A DNA stretch of 40,117 bases from an uncultured Eubacteriales bacterium (lineage in GTDB: Bacteria; Bacillota; Clostridia; Oscillospirales; Oscillospiraceae). The translations under genes and the position numbers were made by a program. The notes under the pieces are model-generated. The model ran no database searches. It saw nothing but the letters and a program-made list of their open reading frames with translations, and was not told the DNA's origin. Positions within the stretch are counted from its first letter, which is position 1. Each line of letters opens with the position of its first letter. Below are positions 17,723 to 25,617 of the stretch, in pieces. The stretch covers positions 1 to 40,117 of the forward strand of contig ONPN01000018.1 in assembly GCA_900319695.1 (NCBI GenBank), written 5' to 3'.

Positions 17723-18526
17723 ATGAAAAGACTGATCTCTCTCCTCCTGGCTCTGTGTCTGATCTTCACCCTCTGCGGCTGCAGGGGCAAATTCCGTTAC
17801 GGCGTCAACGCGGTGGAGGTCCTGGTACAGCAGGACTATTCCCTCGCCTTCCGCAACAACGACCCCCTCTATTTCTATGTGACCGCGGCGCTGAGCGTCC
17901 TGGCCGCAGAGGGACGGGTCGATCAGCTTGCAAACAAGTGGCTGGGCAGCTCCGCCCTCAACTACGCCAAGCAGGCGGACGCGCTGGAAAAGCTCGTCTC
18001 GCCGGAGCCGCAGGATCTCATTGTCGGCATGGACATCAACGCCTTCCCCTTCTCCTATCTCTCCAACGGCGAGTTCTGGGGGTTGGACGTGGAGCTTGCG
18101 ATGGCGGTGTGCGAAAAGCTCGGCTGGACGCTCAAGATGCAGGCCATCGAAAAGGAAAACGTGTATGTGGAGCTCTCCTCCGGCAACATCGACGTGGCCT
18201 GGGGCGGCATCGCCCTGGACCCCGCGGAGGCCGCGGAGGGCAAGTACACCCAGTATGGGCCCTATATCCATAACGACATTGTGATCGCGACAAGAAACGG
18301 CTCCGCCGTGTGGAACAAAATGCGCCTGGGCGGGCGCAAGATGTGTATGCCCTCTACCCCGGAGGCCCTGCAGGCGCTGGAGCAGGACCCGCGCCTTGTA
18401 AAGCGCCTGGGTCAGATCACGCGCCTCGCCGGCGGCACGACCGAGTGCTTTGAAAATCTCTACGCGGGCAAATGCGATGTGGTGCTTACCGACAGTACCG
18501 CCGTGGATTACTTCAACTGCCATTGA
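17723..18526 (+). CDS. Solute-binding-like lipoprotein with tail-before-head domain order
   Basis: This 267-residue lipoprotein has a signal of about 17 residues and a lipobox-like LCGC (Cys20). Residues 98-267 match the first lobe of family 3 amino-acid-binding proteins (LIVGMDINAFPFSYL, then FWGLDVELAMAVCEKLGW and GNIDVAWGGI). Residues 36-75 (SLAFRNNDPLYFYVTAALSVLAAEG, ending NKWLG) look like the very last helices of the same family, which normally come after the part at 98-267. The order is therefore permuted, or the gene is the scar of a tandem pair. There is no ABC permease or ATPase nearby, so a sensory or orphan binding role is more likely than transport. It belongs to the operon beginning at 16456; a diguanylate cyclase follows two genes later. 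Confidence 0.75.
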   Translation: MKRLISLLLALCLIFTLCGCRGKFRYGVNAVEVLVQQDYSLAFRNNDPLYFYVTAALSVLAAEGRVDQLANKWLGSSALNYAKQADALEKLVSPEPQDLIVGMDINAFPFSYLSNGEFWGLDVELAMAVCEKLGWTLKMQAIEKENVYVELSSGNIDVAWGGIALDPAEAAEGKYTQYGPYIHNDIVIATRNGSAVWNKMRLGGRKMCMPSTPEALQALEQDPRLVKRLGQITRLAGGTTECFENLYAGKCDVVLTDSTAVDYFNCH

Positions 18527-18540
18527 TCGGAGGACAGCGT

Positions 18541-18822
18541 ATGACCTATGAAGAAGCCAAAACGGCGGTCACGCCCGGACGCTACCGCCACTTCAAGGGC
18601 CGCGAGTACGAGGTGATCGGCATTGTCCGCCACTCCGAGACGGAGGAGCCGCTGGTGCTGTACAGAGCGCTGTATGGGGATTTCGGCCTCTGGGTGCGCC
18701 CGGCCGATATGTGGAATGAGAAAGTCGAGCGGGACGGAAAAACCTTTACTCGCTTTGAGAAAGCGCCGGAAAACCGACAGACGGAACAGGGGACACACTC
18801 AGAGCATAAAGCCGAAGAATGA
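18541..18822 (+). CDS. DUF1653 domain protein
   Basis: This 93-residue cytoplasmic protein matches DUF1653: PGRYRHFKGREYEVIGIVRHSET, then LVLYRALYGDFGLWVRPADMW and a final FxRFEK. The last 20 residues are charged and probably disordered. An ATCGGAGG site precedes the ATG, and the gap to the upstream lipoprotein gene is 14 bp, so it is an operon member. The family has no known biochemical role. Confidence 0.85.
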   Translation: MTYEEAKTAVTPGRYRHFKGREYEVIGIVRHSETEEPLVLYRALYGDFGLWVRPADMWNEKVERDGKTFTRFEKAPENRQTEQGTHSEHKAEE

Positions 18823-18893
18823 AATGACGAAGGATCTATCCCGGGGTCTTTAGCAAACTTTCCGGTAGAGATCCTTTTGAAAAGAGGGATGTC

Positions 18894-20004
18894 ATGGAGA
18901 AGGTCAAGCACGTTCTGTTTCACTCCTGGTATGTCCTGGAGACTTTGGAGGATCGCATTTACCATATCATTCTGGACGTCGCGGTGTTTATTTCGGTGAT
19001 TTCCGTTGTGGCGGGGTTGATTCAGTCCCTGCCGCCCGTGTCCATGGTGATGACGGTTCTGATCCTCATCTATCTGATCATCATACAGTACATCACGATA
19101 CGCCATCCCAAGTATTCCAAATACTGCCGGGTCGCGCTGCTGCTGGGCTTCAACCTGGTGCTGTTCCCGATCTGCTTCTTTGCCTCCGGCGGCGTATACA
19201 GCGGGATGATCCTGTTTTATCTGATCGGCTTGAGCATGTGCGCGATGCTGGTGCGCGGCAACACGGGAGGCATCCTCTTTGTGCTCTCGCTTCTGGTGCT
19301 TGAGTTTTCGATTACGATCTCCGGCCTCTTTCCGCAGTGGGTGGAGCCGATGACGCCCAAGCAGCATCTGAGCGATATGAAGATCACCCTGCTGCTGACC
19401 GCCATGGCGCTGTACGCCATCTTCGTGCTGATCCTGCGCGCCTATGACAAGGAGCGCCGACAGAACGAGGCTCTGGTGGAGAAGCTGCGCAACATGTCGG
19501 TGAAGGACGCGCTCTCCGGGCTCTACAACCGGCGGGAGCTGTTCCGCCGCCTGGAGCTCATGTACAGCGGCGCCCCGAAAGAGCGGACGGAGACGCTCAG
19601 CCGAGCGGGACACTATATCGCCATGTTTGATGTGGACGACTTCAAGAGTATCAACGACACATACGGCCACAGCGTGGGCGACAGAGTGCTCTCAACAATA
19701 TCCCATGTGCTTTACGATATGGTCAATCCCCGAAACGGGGAGCTCAGCGCCCGCTACGGCGGGGAGGAGTTCGTCAGCGTCCTGGCTGCGCAAAGCATGA
19801 ACGAGGCCTATGAGCGGGTGAACCGCGCGCGAGAGCGGGTTTCCGAGCTGCGTTGGGAGGGACATACCGGGCCTGACCGTCAGCATCAGCGGCGGCATCC
19901 TCTCCTGCGAGGATTACACCGACCTGAATCAGACCATGCACGATGTGGACGAGCTGCTGTATAAGGCTAAGGCAGACGGGAAGAATCGGATCTGCTGCGA
20001 ATAA
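18894..20004 (+). pseudogene. Membrane GGDEF diguanylate cyclase, frameshifted near the C-terminus
   Basis: Residues 1-185 hold about six membrane helices; a short coiled coil leads to a GGDEF domain (from about 203, KDALSGLYNRREL) with FDVDDFKSINDTYGH and the active-site motif GGEEF at 289-293, so cyclic-di-GMP synthesis from GTP would be expected. At about 19856-19862 (tgggaggga) one extra G breaks the frame; the intact reading RWEDIPGLTVSISGG continues in the next frame through DELLYKAKADGKN to the stop at 20002-20004. Without the shift the protein has 369 residues. No I-site RxxD is clear before GGEEF. The break removes the last 45 or so residues of the cyclase fold and would probably inactivate it, unless it is an assembly error. 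Last gene of the 16456 operon. Confidence 0.8.
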
Positions 20005-20009
20005 AGACA

Positions 20010-20044
20010 CCCGCACGGCTTTTGAGCCGTGCGGGTTCGTTTTT
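20010..20044. terminator. terminator after the cyclase gene, shared with preA-like gene
   Basis: A 10-bp perfect stem CCCGCACGGC / GCCGTGCGGG with loop ttttga and tail TTCGTTTTT. It lies directly between two convergent genes. Confidence 0.9.
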
Positions 20045-20045
20045 C

Positions 20046-21542
20046 TCATTTCCTCGTTATGCGTTTTCGGCTGGAGCTGATCGCGTGCTCCGGACAGACC
20101 AGAAGACAGAGGTGACAGCCGACGCACTTGCTCCCGTCGAGGATCGGTCGGCGGTCCGCGCCGAGGCGTATGGCCTGATGGCCGCCGTCCGCGCAGGAGA
20201 TGGCGCAGCGGCCGCAGCCGATGCACTTTTCGCGGTGAAACTTGGGGAAGAGGATGGTATCCCTCTCGAGAACGTCCGTCGTCTCGCTGACAGAATCGAG
20301 GGCGAGACCGCGCGCGGCCCCCACGCTCTCCAGCCCCTTTTCGGCGAGGTAGAGATTGAGACCGGCCTTGAGATCGTCGATGATGCGGTAGCCGTACTGC
20401 ATGACGGCCGTCGTGACCTGCACACTGCCCGCGCCGAGAAGGATGAACTCCAGCGCGTCCTGCCAGGTCTCCACGCCGCCCATGCCGCTCAGGTGCATCC
20501 CGGCGAGGGACGGATTCTTGGCCAGTTCCGCGATGAAGCGCAGGGCGATGGGCTTGACGGCATTGCCGCTGTAGCCGCCGAGCGCAGACATGCCGTGAAC
20601 CGCCGGAGAGGAGACATAGGTGTGGGGATTGACGCCGATGATGCTCTTGATGGTGTTGATGGCGGCGATGCCGTCCGCGCCGCCGCGCCTGGCCGCCTCG
20701 GCGGCCTCACTCATCTTTGCCACATTCGGCGTGAGCTTGGCGAGGATGGGCAGATTTGTGCCGCGCCTGGCGGCGCCGGTGAAGCGCTCCACCAGTGCGG
20801 GGACCTGACCGATGTCGGAGCCGAGCCCCTCGTCCGCCATGTTCGGGCAGGAGAAATTGAGTTCGACGGCGTCGGCGCCGTTTTCCTCGCACAGGCGGGA
20901 GAGCTCTTCCCACTCCGTCTCGTTCTGACCCATGATGGAGGCCAGAATGACTTTGTTCGGGTAGTTTTTCTTGAGCTGCCGGAAGATCGCCATATTTTCC
21001 GCCACGCTGTGGTCGGAGAGCTGCTCGATATTCTTGAAGCCGATGATGCTGCCGCTCGGGCCGGTGAGGGCGGAGTAGCGGGGCGAGGCCTCATGAATCT
21101 CGAAGGAGCAGATCGTCTTGAAGGCGACGCCCGCCCAGCCGGCCTCAAAGGCGCGGGCGCACATGTCGTAGGTGCTGCCCACGACGGAGGAAGAGAGCAG
21201 GAAAGGATTCTCCAGCGGCACGCCGCAGAGCTCCGCGCGCAAGCGTTCGTCGTCGGTCGGCGCGGGGAGCTCCAGGGCCGGCTTGACCTCGTCGCGCAGA
21301 CGGGCCATCAGCGCGCGGATCGGGACCTCGCCCGGGCGCACACAGGCCGCCTCGCAGGGGACGGGACAGCCGGGACAGGGATTGCTTTCCGGAAAGCGGT
21401 AGGCCGCTGCCTTTTCGTTGTCAAACCAGATGCTGCGCAGGAGCGAAGCAATGTCGAGTTTACCGCAGGCAGCCGTACAGGGCGCGTCCTGGCACAGCGC
21501 GCAGCGGATCATGTCCGAGCGGAGCAGGATTCTTTCAAACAT
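20046..21542 (-). CDS. PreA-like dihydropyrimidine dehydrogenase subunit with extra N-terminal Fe-S domain
   Basis: The 498-residue enzyme combines three parts. Residues 10-85 carry a Cys-rich domain (C14, C17, C22, C26 and C56, C59, C63, C67) of the type that begins PreT/GltD-like subunits. Residues 100-420 form a dihydroorotate dehydrogenase-like FMN barrel with the catalytic-type Cys in LNFSCPNMADEG. The C-terminus has two 4Fe-4S ferredoxin motifs (CIGCGRCAISC and CVGCHLCLLVC). In standard PreTA the first domain sits in the NADH subunit; here it is fused to the PreA core and no FAD/NADH subunit is adjacent. The start at 21542 has a GGAGGAA site. Reduction of uracil/thymine or a related amide ring is the likely reaction, with an unknown electron donor. 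Confidence 0.85.
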   Translation of the reverse strand: MFERILLRSDMIRCALCQDAPCTAACGKLDIASLLRSIWFDNEKAAAYRFPESNPCPGCPVPCEAACVRPGEVPIRALMARLRDEVKPALELPAPTDDERLRAELCGVPLENPFLLSSSVVGSTYDMCARAFEAGWAGVAFKTICSFEIHEASPRYSALTGPSGSIIGFKNIEQLSDHSVAENMAIFRQLKKNYPNKVILASIMGQNETEWEELSRLCEENGADAVELNFSCPNMADEGLGSDIGQVPALVERFTGAARRGTNLPILAKLTPNVAKMSEAAEAARRGGADGIAAINTIKSIIGVNPHTYVSSPAVHGMSALGGYSGNAVKPIALRFIAELAKNPSLAGMHLSGMGGVETWQDALEFILLGAGSVQVTTAVMQYGYRIIDDLKAGLNLYLAEKGLESVGAARGLALDSVSETTDVLERDTILFPKFHREKCIGCGRCAISCADGGHQAIRLGADRRPILDGSKCVGCHLCLLVCPEHAISSSRKRITRK

Positions 21543-21584
21543 AGTATTCCTCCTGTGGAACAAGGCGGATGTGTTTCCTGTGCG

Positions 21585-21845
21585 TCAATAATCGAAACCG
21601 GAGTGAAGAACCTCTTTTGTGTTCACGTCAATGATGTAATGATATTCATGCTCCCAGGTTTCAAAATCCACCTCATAGACGCCATGCTCGCGCTCCACAT
21701 CCACGTCGTAGACCTGGGACCGGGTCAGCCCGGCATCATTGAGGGCAATTTGTAAAATGGCATTGCGCCGATGGACAAGAAAACCGACGAGGGAGGCGAC
21801 AAGGATCAGAATGACGACAAGGCTGATGATGATTTTCTTTTTCAT
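21585..21845 (-). CDS. Small membrane-anchored PepSY-type protein
   Basis: This 86-residue protein has a basic N-terminus and a membrane helix (residues 4-24), then a PepSY-like domain: ALNDAGLTRSQVYDVDVE, YEVDFETWEHEYHYIIDVNTKEVL. PepSY domains are extracytoplasmic and are often inhibitors or chaperone-like partners of peptidases. The ATG at 21845 has AAGGAG 7 nt upstream; a frame extension to 21887 lacks a site. It is related in domain type to the double-glycine PepSY protein at 24453-24716 but uses a membrane anchor. A perfect palindrome (21881-21914) overlaps its promoter region. Confidence 0.75.
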   Translation of the reverse strand: MKKKIIISLVVILILVASLVGFLVHRRNAILQIALNDAGLTRSQVYDVDVEREHGVYEVDFETWEHEYHYIIDVNTKEVLHSGFDY

Positions 21846-21880
21846 TTCGTACTCCTTATAAAGAACATGGATAATACTAT

Positions 21881-21914
21881 TTTTCAATAAAAAGTCGACA
21901 CTTTTTATTGAAAA
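21881..21914. promoter_or_regulatory. perfect AT-rich palindrome upstream of the membrane PepSY gene
   Basis: TTTTCAATAAAAAGT (21881-21895), loop CGAC, and its exact complement (21900-21914). On the minus strand a TATTAT -10-like hexamer lies just inside its proximal edge, so it could be an operator covering the promoter. It could also end stray transcription in either direction, since the arms end in T/A runs. Confidence 0.5.
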
Positions 21915-21967
21915 GATGCCACTTATGAGACGGCCGGCCGCCTCTTAACACCCCTGAATAAAGCAAG

Positions 21968-22009
21968 AAGGTCTGTCGGGAGCGTATGGATGCGCTCCCG
22001 ACAGACCTT
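21968..22009 (-). terminator. terminator of the LysM gene
   Basis: A perfect 17-bp stem (AAGGTCTGTCGGGAGCG and its complement, 8-nt loop) lies 10 bp after the stop of the gene at 22019-22219. The minus-side tail is CTTGCTTTATT. Confidence 0.8.
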
Positions 22010-22018
22010 CCTTTGGGA

Positions 22019-22219
22019 TCAGTACATGACCTTGACCTGCTGCCCGGCCTTGAGGGCGTCAGGATTGGTGATGCTGTTCCACTTCATCAGCTGCTCCTTC
22101 GTGACATGGTACTTGTCGGCGATGGACTGGACGGTGTCGCCGGGCTGAACGAGATAGCGCAGAATGGTGCCGCCGGAGACCTGCTCCAGAGCGTCGTCAG
22201 CGAGTTTGGTCATAGACAT
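22019..22219 (-). CDS. Double-glycine-leader LysM protein
   Basis: The 66-residue protein consists of a 17-residue leader MSMTKLADDALEQVSGG and a single LysM domain (residues 20-65: RYLVQPGDTVQSIADKYHV, then LMKWNSITNPDALKAGQQVKV). The leader has the LExVxGG pattern recognised by C39 peptidase domains of bacteriocin-type ABC exporters and has no hydrophobic Sec core. The mature product would be a free 49-residue peptidoglycan-binding module. The ATG at 22219 has GGAGG 8 nt upstream; an in-frame TTG upstream overlaps that site. It is controlled by the triple heptamer promoter 22285-22329 and ends at its own terminator. It shares leader and promoter type with the genes at 24453 and 32497. Confidence 0.85.
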   Translation of the reverse strand: MSMTKLADDALEQVSGGTILRYLVQPGDTVQSIADKYHVTKEQLMKWNSITNPDALKAGQQVKVMY

Positions 22220-22284
22220 GGTAGTTACCTCCAAAAAATTGTTTTTATTTGTTTTATTTGTTTGTTTTCCCTGCTTGCGGGATC

Positions 22285-22329
22285 ATCTTATCACAGCTTC
22301 TGTCACAGAAGTGTCACACAGGTGTCAGA
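22285..22329 (-). promoter_or_regulatory. heptamer-repeat activator promoter A (LysM gene)
   Basis: Minus strand: TCTGACA (22323-22329), TGTGACA (22312-22318) and TGTGACA (22301-22307) at exact 11-bp pitch, then 10 nt, then TAAGAT (22285-22290). There is no -35 box; the promoter-proximal repeat occupies that place. This is the layout of OmpR/PhoB/SARP-type activator sites. Confidence 0.75.
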
Positions 22330-24373
22330 GCCAGTGGCCGCACACCGGGCACTGATCCATGGCCAGCGAGACCTCCGCGCCGCATTCCGGGCACCAGACG
22401 GCCTCGTAGGTGCTGCCGTCGAGGTTGAAGGAGACATGCGTGCCAAGATAGCCGTCGCTCTGGGAGAGAACGTAATTGTCCGTCTCGTAGCCGTAGACAC
22501 TTATGGCCGTGGAGAGCTCGTTCTCCCAGTAGTTGGAGCCTGCCCAGCCGCCCTGGTCGTAATAGTTGGAACCTGCCCAGCCGCCCTGGTCGTAGCTGCC
22601 GTAGATGTCGACCTGGTAGATGTTGGCGTTGCTCAGACTGCCGTTGTAGTATACGGTGCAGCGGCTGCCGTCGACGAAGGTGCCGCTCACATTGCAGAGC
22701 CAGCTGTCGGCAAAGACCTGCACGCCGTTGTCACAGTTGATTGCGTATCCGCCGCCGCCCTCGTAGGCGGTGCCGCTCACCGATCCGGAGCTCGGCTGCT
22801 CGTAGCCGTACACGTCGATCTGGTAGACCGTGGACTCGCTCGGGTAACCGCTATAGTACACCGTGCAGCTCGCCCCGTCAAGGACGCTGCCGGAGACCCA
22901 GTTGACGAGCCAGGCGCTCAGGTGCAGGCCTGTGCCGTTCTGCAGGACCACATACACGGTAGAGGCTGTGTCGCTGTAGATCGTACCGCTCATCGCGCCG
23001 CTGCTCGGCTGCGGGGCGGCCTTGTTGCCCTGAATGTAGCAGTAGGTGATGTTGCTGCCGTTCCAGGTGACCCAGGCGGGCGCGCCGTAGTAGAGGTCGC
23101 CCACCACGTCGCAGATGTCCCAGGAGATCGTGGCGTTGACGCCCTCAATGCTGAGCGTCACGGTGCTGAAGGCCCAGTCGACGACGGTGCCGGAGTAGGT
23201 GCCGCTGGGGATGGTCTTGGGCTGCGCCTTGCCGCTGACATACATGTAGGCCGTGGAAGTGCGCGCGGTCTGGCCCTTGTAGTAGAAGGTGCAGTAGGCG
23301 CCCCAATTGTTCATGTCCTTGTCCACGTTGCCGATGTTGAGCGTGGTGCTGTACTCACCGCTGATGTTGGCGCGCGGGAAGACGTTGCGGAAATTTGCCA
23401 CCGTGTACTCGCCGCCGTTGGGTGCGACCAGGGTCCAGCTCAGGGACTCAAAGGCGTTGGCACAGGAGACAAAGACCGCGGTCCCGCCTTCGTTCTTGCT
23501 CTCGTTGGTGGGGTTCTTCGTGACACTGAGGTAGAGGGGCTGGGTGTTCTGCGCGGGCGCGGCCGCAGAGGCGGGCGTCAGCGTCGGAACCGGCTCCGCA
23601 GGGGCCGCGGGCGCTGCGGGCTGATCCACAACTTCAATCTTCGGAACGGGGAAGACCTCAGTCGGTTCTTTCCGGCCGGTGAACACCGCGTAGCTGTCGG
23701 CCAGGCGGGACAGCTGTCCCAGGTCCTCGGCCTTGATCCAGTCGAAGCTGGTATTGCTTCTCTCGGCCCCGGCAAAGGCCTCAACGCCGGCGGCGTTGTA
23801 CTGCTCGGGGGAGATGGTGATGCCGTTTGCGTCCGTGTGAGAGACGTTTCTCACGCCGTTTTCGGAGACGGTGTGTTCCACAGCGTAGGCCGCGTAGCCG
23901 ACGACGCCGTCCTTGAGGTGGTAGGCGCTCTTGCTGGTGTAGACCTCACGCGGGGAGAGCATGATGTTGTCGTAGAACATATACGACCAGGTGTCGGTCA
24001 CGGGGTCGTGATAGGTGTCGGTGCTGTCCGTGAGGATGTCGGGGAAGGACTCCTCGGGGTCCTTGTCAAGGGTGCACTCGTTCAGCGTACTGCCGTCCGC
24101 GCTGACCTCCCAGACCTTGAGGTTTGCCGAGCGGTCAATCTTATGCTGGTGCGCCGCGATGAACTCCAGGCAGCCGTTGTGGTTGAGATCTGCGACGGTG
24201 TAATACCAGGTGCCGCCGTCGTTCTGCTTGAGGGTATCCAGCTTCGACTGGATGAGGCCAAGCTGCGCGTCAATGTCGGGCGTCTCCGCGAGGGCCGCGC
24301 CGCTTCCGCAGACGGCCAGGGAAAACAGCATCGCCGCCGTCAGAAGAAAGCACAGGAAGCTCTTCTTGTTCAT
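22325..24373 (-). CDS. Large secreted Ig-like repeat protein with C-terminal zinc ribbon
   Basis: The 682-residue protein has a Sec signal (1-30, ending AALA), an N-terminal globular domain (about 31-245, with VADLNHNGCLEFIAA, an EF-hand-like DxNxNG calcium loop), a Pro/Ala linker (245-280), an Ig-like domain (about 283-385, SVTKNPTNESKNEGG to STAYMYV), then beta-rich repeats (two copies of about 65 residues, each with SGT, CTVYY, IYQ/VYQ, DVYG/DIYG), two copies of YDQGGWAGSNY, and finally a four-Cys zinc ribbon (C661, C664, C675, C678). The Ig-like domain is shared with the lipoprotein at 28454. A rubredoxin-like zinc knuckle on an exported protein is odd. It follows the PepSY gene by 79 bp and likely uses promoter B. 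The function is unknown; a surface or adhesion role is inferred. Confidence 0.8.
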   Translation of the reverse strand: MNKKSFLCFLLTAAMLFSLAVCGSGAALAETPDIDAQLGLIQSKLDTLKQNDGGTWYYTVADLNHNGCLEFIAAHQHKIDRSANLKVWEVSADGSTLNECTLDKDPEESFPDILTDSTDTYHDPVTDTWSYMFYDNIMLSPREVYTSKSAYHLKDGVVGYAAYAVEHTVSENGVRNVSHTDANGITISPEQYNAAGVEAFAGAERSNTSFDWIKAEDLGQLSRLADSYAVFTGRKEPTEVFPVPKIEVVDQPAAPAAPAEPVPTLTPASAAAPAQNTQPLYLSVTKNPTNESKNEGGTAVFVSCANAFESLSWTLVAPNGGEYTVANFRNVFPRANISGEYSTTLNIGNVDKDMNNWGAYCTFYYKGQTARTSTAYMYVSGKAQPKTIPSGTYSGTVVDWAFSTVTLSIEGVNATISWDICDVVGDLYYGAPAWVTWNGSNITYCYIQGNKAAPQPSSGAMSGTIYSDTASTVYVVLQNGTGLHLSAWLVNWVSGSVLDGASCTVYYSGYPSESTVYQIDVYGYEQPSSGSVSGTAYEGGGGYAINCDNGVQVFADSWLCNVSGTFVDGSRCTVYYNGSLSNANIYQVDIYGSYDQGGWAGSNYYDQGGWAGSNYWENELSTAISVYGYETDNYVLSQSDGYLGTHVSFNLDGSTYEAVWCPECGAEVSLAMDQCPVCGHWL
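22530..22594. repeat. 33-bp tandem repeat, two copies, inside the secreted protein gene
   Basis: Two near-identical 33-bp units encode the repeated peptide YDQGGWAGSNY. The unit is a multiple of three, so copy number can change without breaking the frame. Confidence 0.8.
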
Positions 24374-24452
24374 AATCTTCTCCTCTCAAATTCTCTTCCA
24401 TGCAGGCCTGCCGGGGGCGCTCAGGCTCCCGGCAAGCTCCTGTGAAATTCAA

Positions 24453-24716
24453 TCAGTCCCATTCCTTCTTGTACTTGAGGACATTGCCGTTGCCAGCGTC
24501 GATGTCGAACTCATACTCGAAGCCGTCCTTATAGAACGAGACCTCGAAGATCTGCCGGCCATGCTCGAAATCGGGTTCGACCTTTTTGATGAAGTCAAGC
24601 TGTTCTTTCTTGAGACCGGCCTTCTCCAGCGCCTTGGCCAGTGCCTCCTCCTGCGTGATGGTGCCGCCTGCCACGGTTTCCAGTTCCTGATCGTTAATCT
24701 TGTCGATGCTGCTCAT
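24453..24716 (-). CDS. Double-glycine-leader PepSY protein
   Basis: This 87-residue protein has an 18-residue leader MSSIDKINDQELETVAGG followed by a PepSY domain (residues 21-85: EEALAKALEKAGL, IKKVEPDFEHGRQIFEVSFYK, FDIDAGNGNVLKYKKEWD). The leader aligns with those of the LysM and SH3 proteins (DQELExVxGG with 22019 and 32497) and lacks a Sec core, so export by a peptidase-containing ABC transporter with cleavage after GG is predicted. A GAAAGGAG site precedes the ATG. It lies between the regulator gene (24811) and the large secreted protein and has promoter B directly upstream. PepSY domains often inhibit or guide peptidases, so it might act on surface proteases; this is inference. Confidence 0.85.
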   Translation of the reverse strand: MSSIDKINDQELETVAGGTITQEEALAKALEKAGLKKEQLDFIKKVEPDFEHGRQIFEVSFYKDGFEYEFDIDAGNGNVLKYKKEWD

Positions 24717-24773
24717 GATGAAATCTCCTTTCGTATATCGTGAAGTTTTTTGTTTTCTCTTGCTTACGGGCCT

Positions 24774-24807
24774 ATCATAACACAGCTTTTCTCACACAAC
24801 TGTCACA
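24774..24807 (-). promoter_or_regulatory. heptamer-repeat activator promoter B (PepSY gene)
   Basis: Minus strand: TGTGACA (24801-24807) and TGTGAGA (24790-24796), 11-bp pitch, 10 nt, then TATGAT (24774-24779). It lies in the gap just after the stop of the regulator gene. It aligns closely with promoter A even beyond the core (AAGCTGTG and, further on, GCAAG..AAAACAAA). Confidence 0.75.
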
Positions 24808-24810
24808 CAG

Positions 24811-25617
24811 TCACTCTTCCATGGCGTAACTGATCTCGTCCAGCTCCGCATGCATATACTCCGGCCAGCTGTATTGGTTCATGTAGTCGCCGAGGTAGTG
24901 ATATTTGGAGTCGCCCTTGTTTGCAAGCCAGTCGTAGAGATCGCACTCGATCCTGTCCGCGGCGATGGCAAGGCTGCCGCGCTGCTTGAGGATGATCCCG
25001 TTCAGGCGCAGGCGGGTGAAGGTGTTCTGCAGGTCCTGGCGCAGGTTGCTGAGATAGGAGGCCTTTTTGTCGGGGTCGCCGTCGTCCTCCCAGAGGCAGG
25101 CGATGATCTCGCCGTTCGTGGTCTGCGCGCCCCGGTTATTGACCAGCACGGCCACAAGCTCCTTGGTGCGCGAGTATTTGAAGGCCACGGGCTTGCCGTC
25201 CACAAAGAGCTCAAAATTGCCGAAGGTCTGCGCGAAGACGCGCCTCTGCTTCTTCTGTACCGCAGGATGGCGGAGGTCCTCCAGCTCCCGCTTCATCAGC
25301 GCCTGAGACGGAGGGGAGAGAAGGTAGCCGCTCGCGTGCTGACGCATGGCGTCAAAGCTCCTGTCCGTGTTCTCTGAGAGATAGATCAGATTGACGAGAG
25401 GGTAGAGCTCCTGGAGATACTGGCCGAGATCCAGTCCGTTCAGCTCCGGCAGCTCCGTCTCCAGCACGGCGACGTCGATCTCCTTTTCGCGGGCCGCCGC
25501 CAGAGCGGGCAGGCCGTTTTCAAAGGACAGCAGCTCCGCCTCCGGGGCGAGACCTGTCACCATCTGACCGACGGTCTGCAGAGATTCTGCGTCCTTGAGT
25601 ACGTTCAGAATGGTCAT
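24811..25617 (-). CDS. SARP/OmpR-type regulator with degenerate receiver domain
   Basis: The 268-residue protein starts with a CheY-like receiver fold (1-115) whose key residues are changed: the usual acidic pair is replaced (ILNVLKD), the phospho-acceptor Asp is Glu53 (VAVLETELPELNGLDL), and the conserved Lys is Ser101 (YLLSPPS). It is followed by an OmpR-type winged helix (about 132-225: FGNFELFVDGKPVAFKYSRTKELVAVL, CLWEDDGD, LSNLRQDLQ) and a short helical tail as in SARP activators. It is therefore likely phosphorylation-independent, perhaps constitutively active or controlled by a partner. Its ATG overlaps the stop of the upstream gene by four bases. Winged helices of this class bind heptamer repeats at 11-bp pitch, the pattern found at promoters A to D. 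Confidence 0.85.
   Translation of the reverse strand: MTILNVLKDAESLQTVGQMVTGLAPEAELLSFENGLPALAAAREKEIDVAVLETELPELNGLDLGQYLQELYPLVNLIYLSENTDRSFDAMRQHASGYLLSPPSQALMKRELEDLRHPAVQKKQRRVFAQTFGNFELFVDGKPVAFKYSRTKELVAVLVNNRGAQTTNGEIIACLWEDDGDPDKKASYLSNLRQDLQNTFTRLRLNGIILKQRGSLAIAADRIECDLYDWLANKGDSKYHYLGDYMNQYSWPEYMHAELDEISYAMEE

Noticed and set aside
21986-24445. 819-residue plus-strand frame opposite the secreted Ig-like protein
   Set aside because: A shadow frame with no family features; the minus-strand product has a signal peptide and known domain types.
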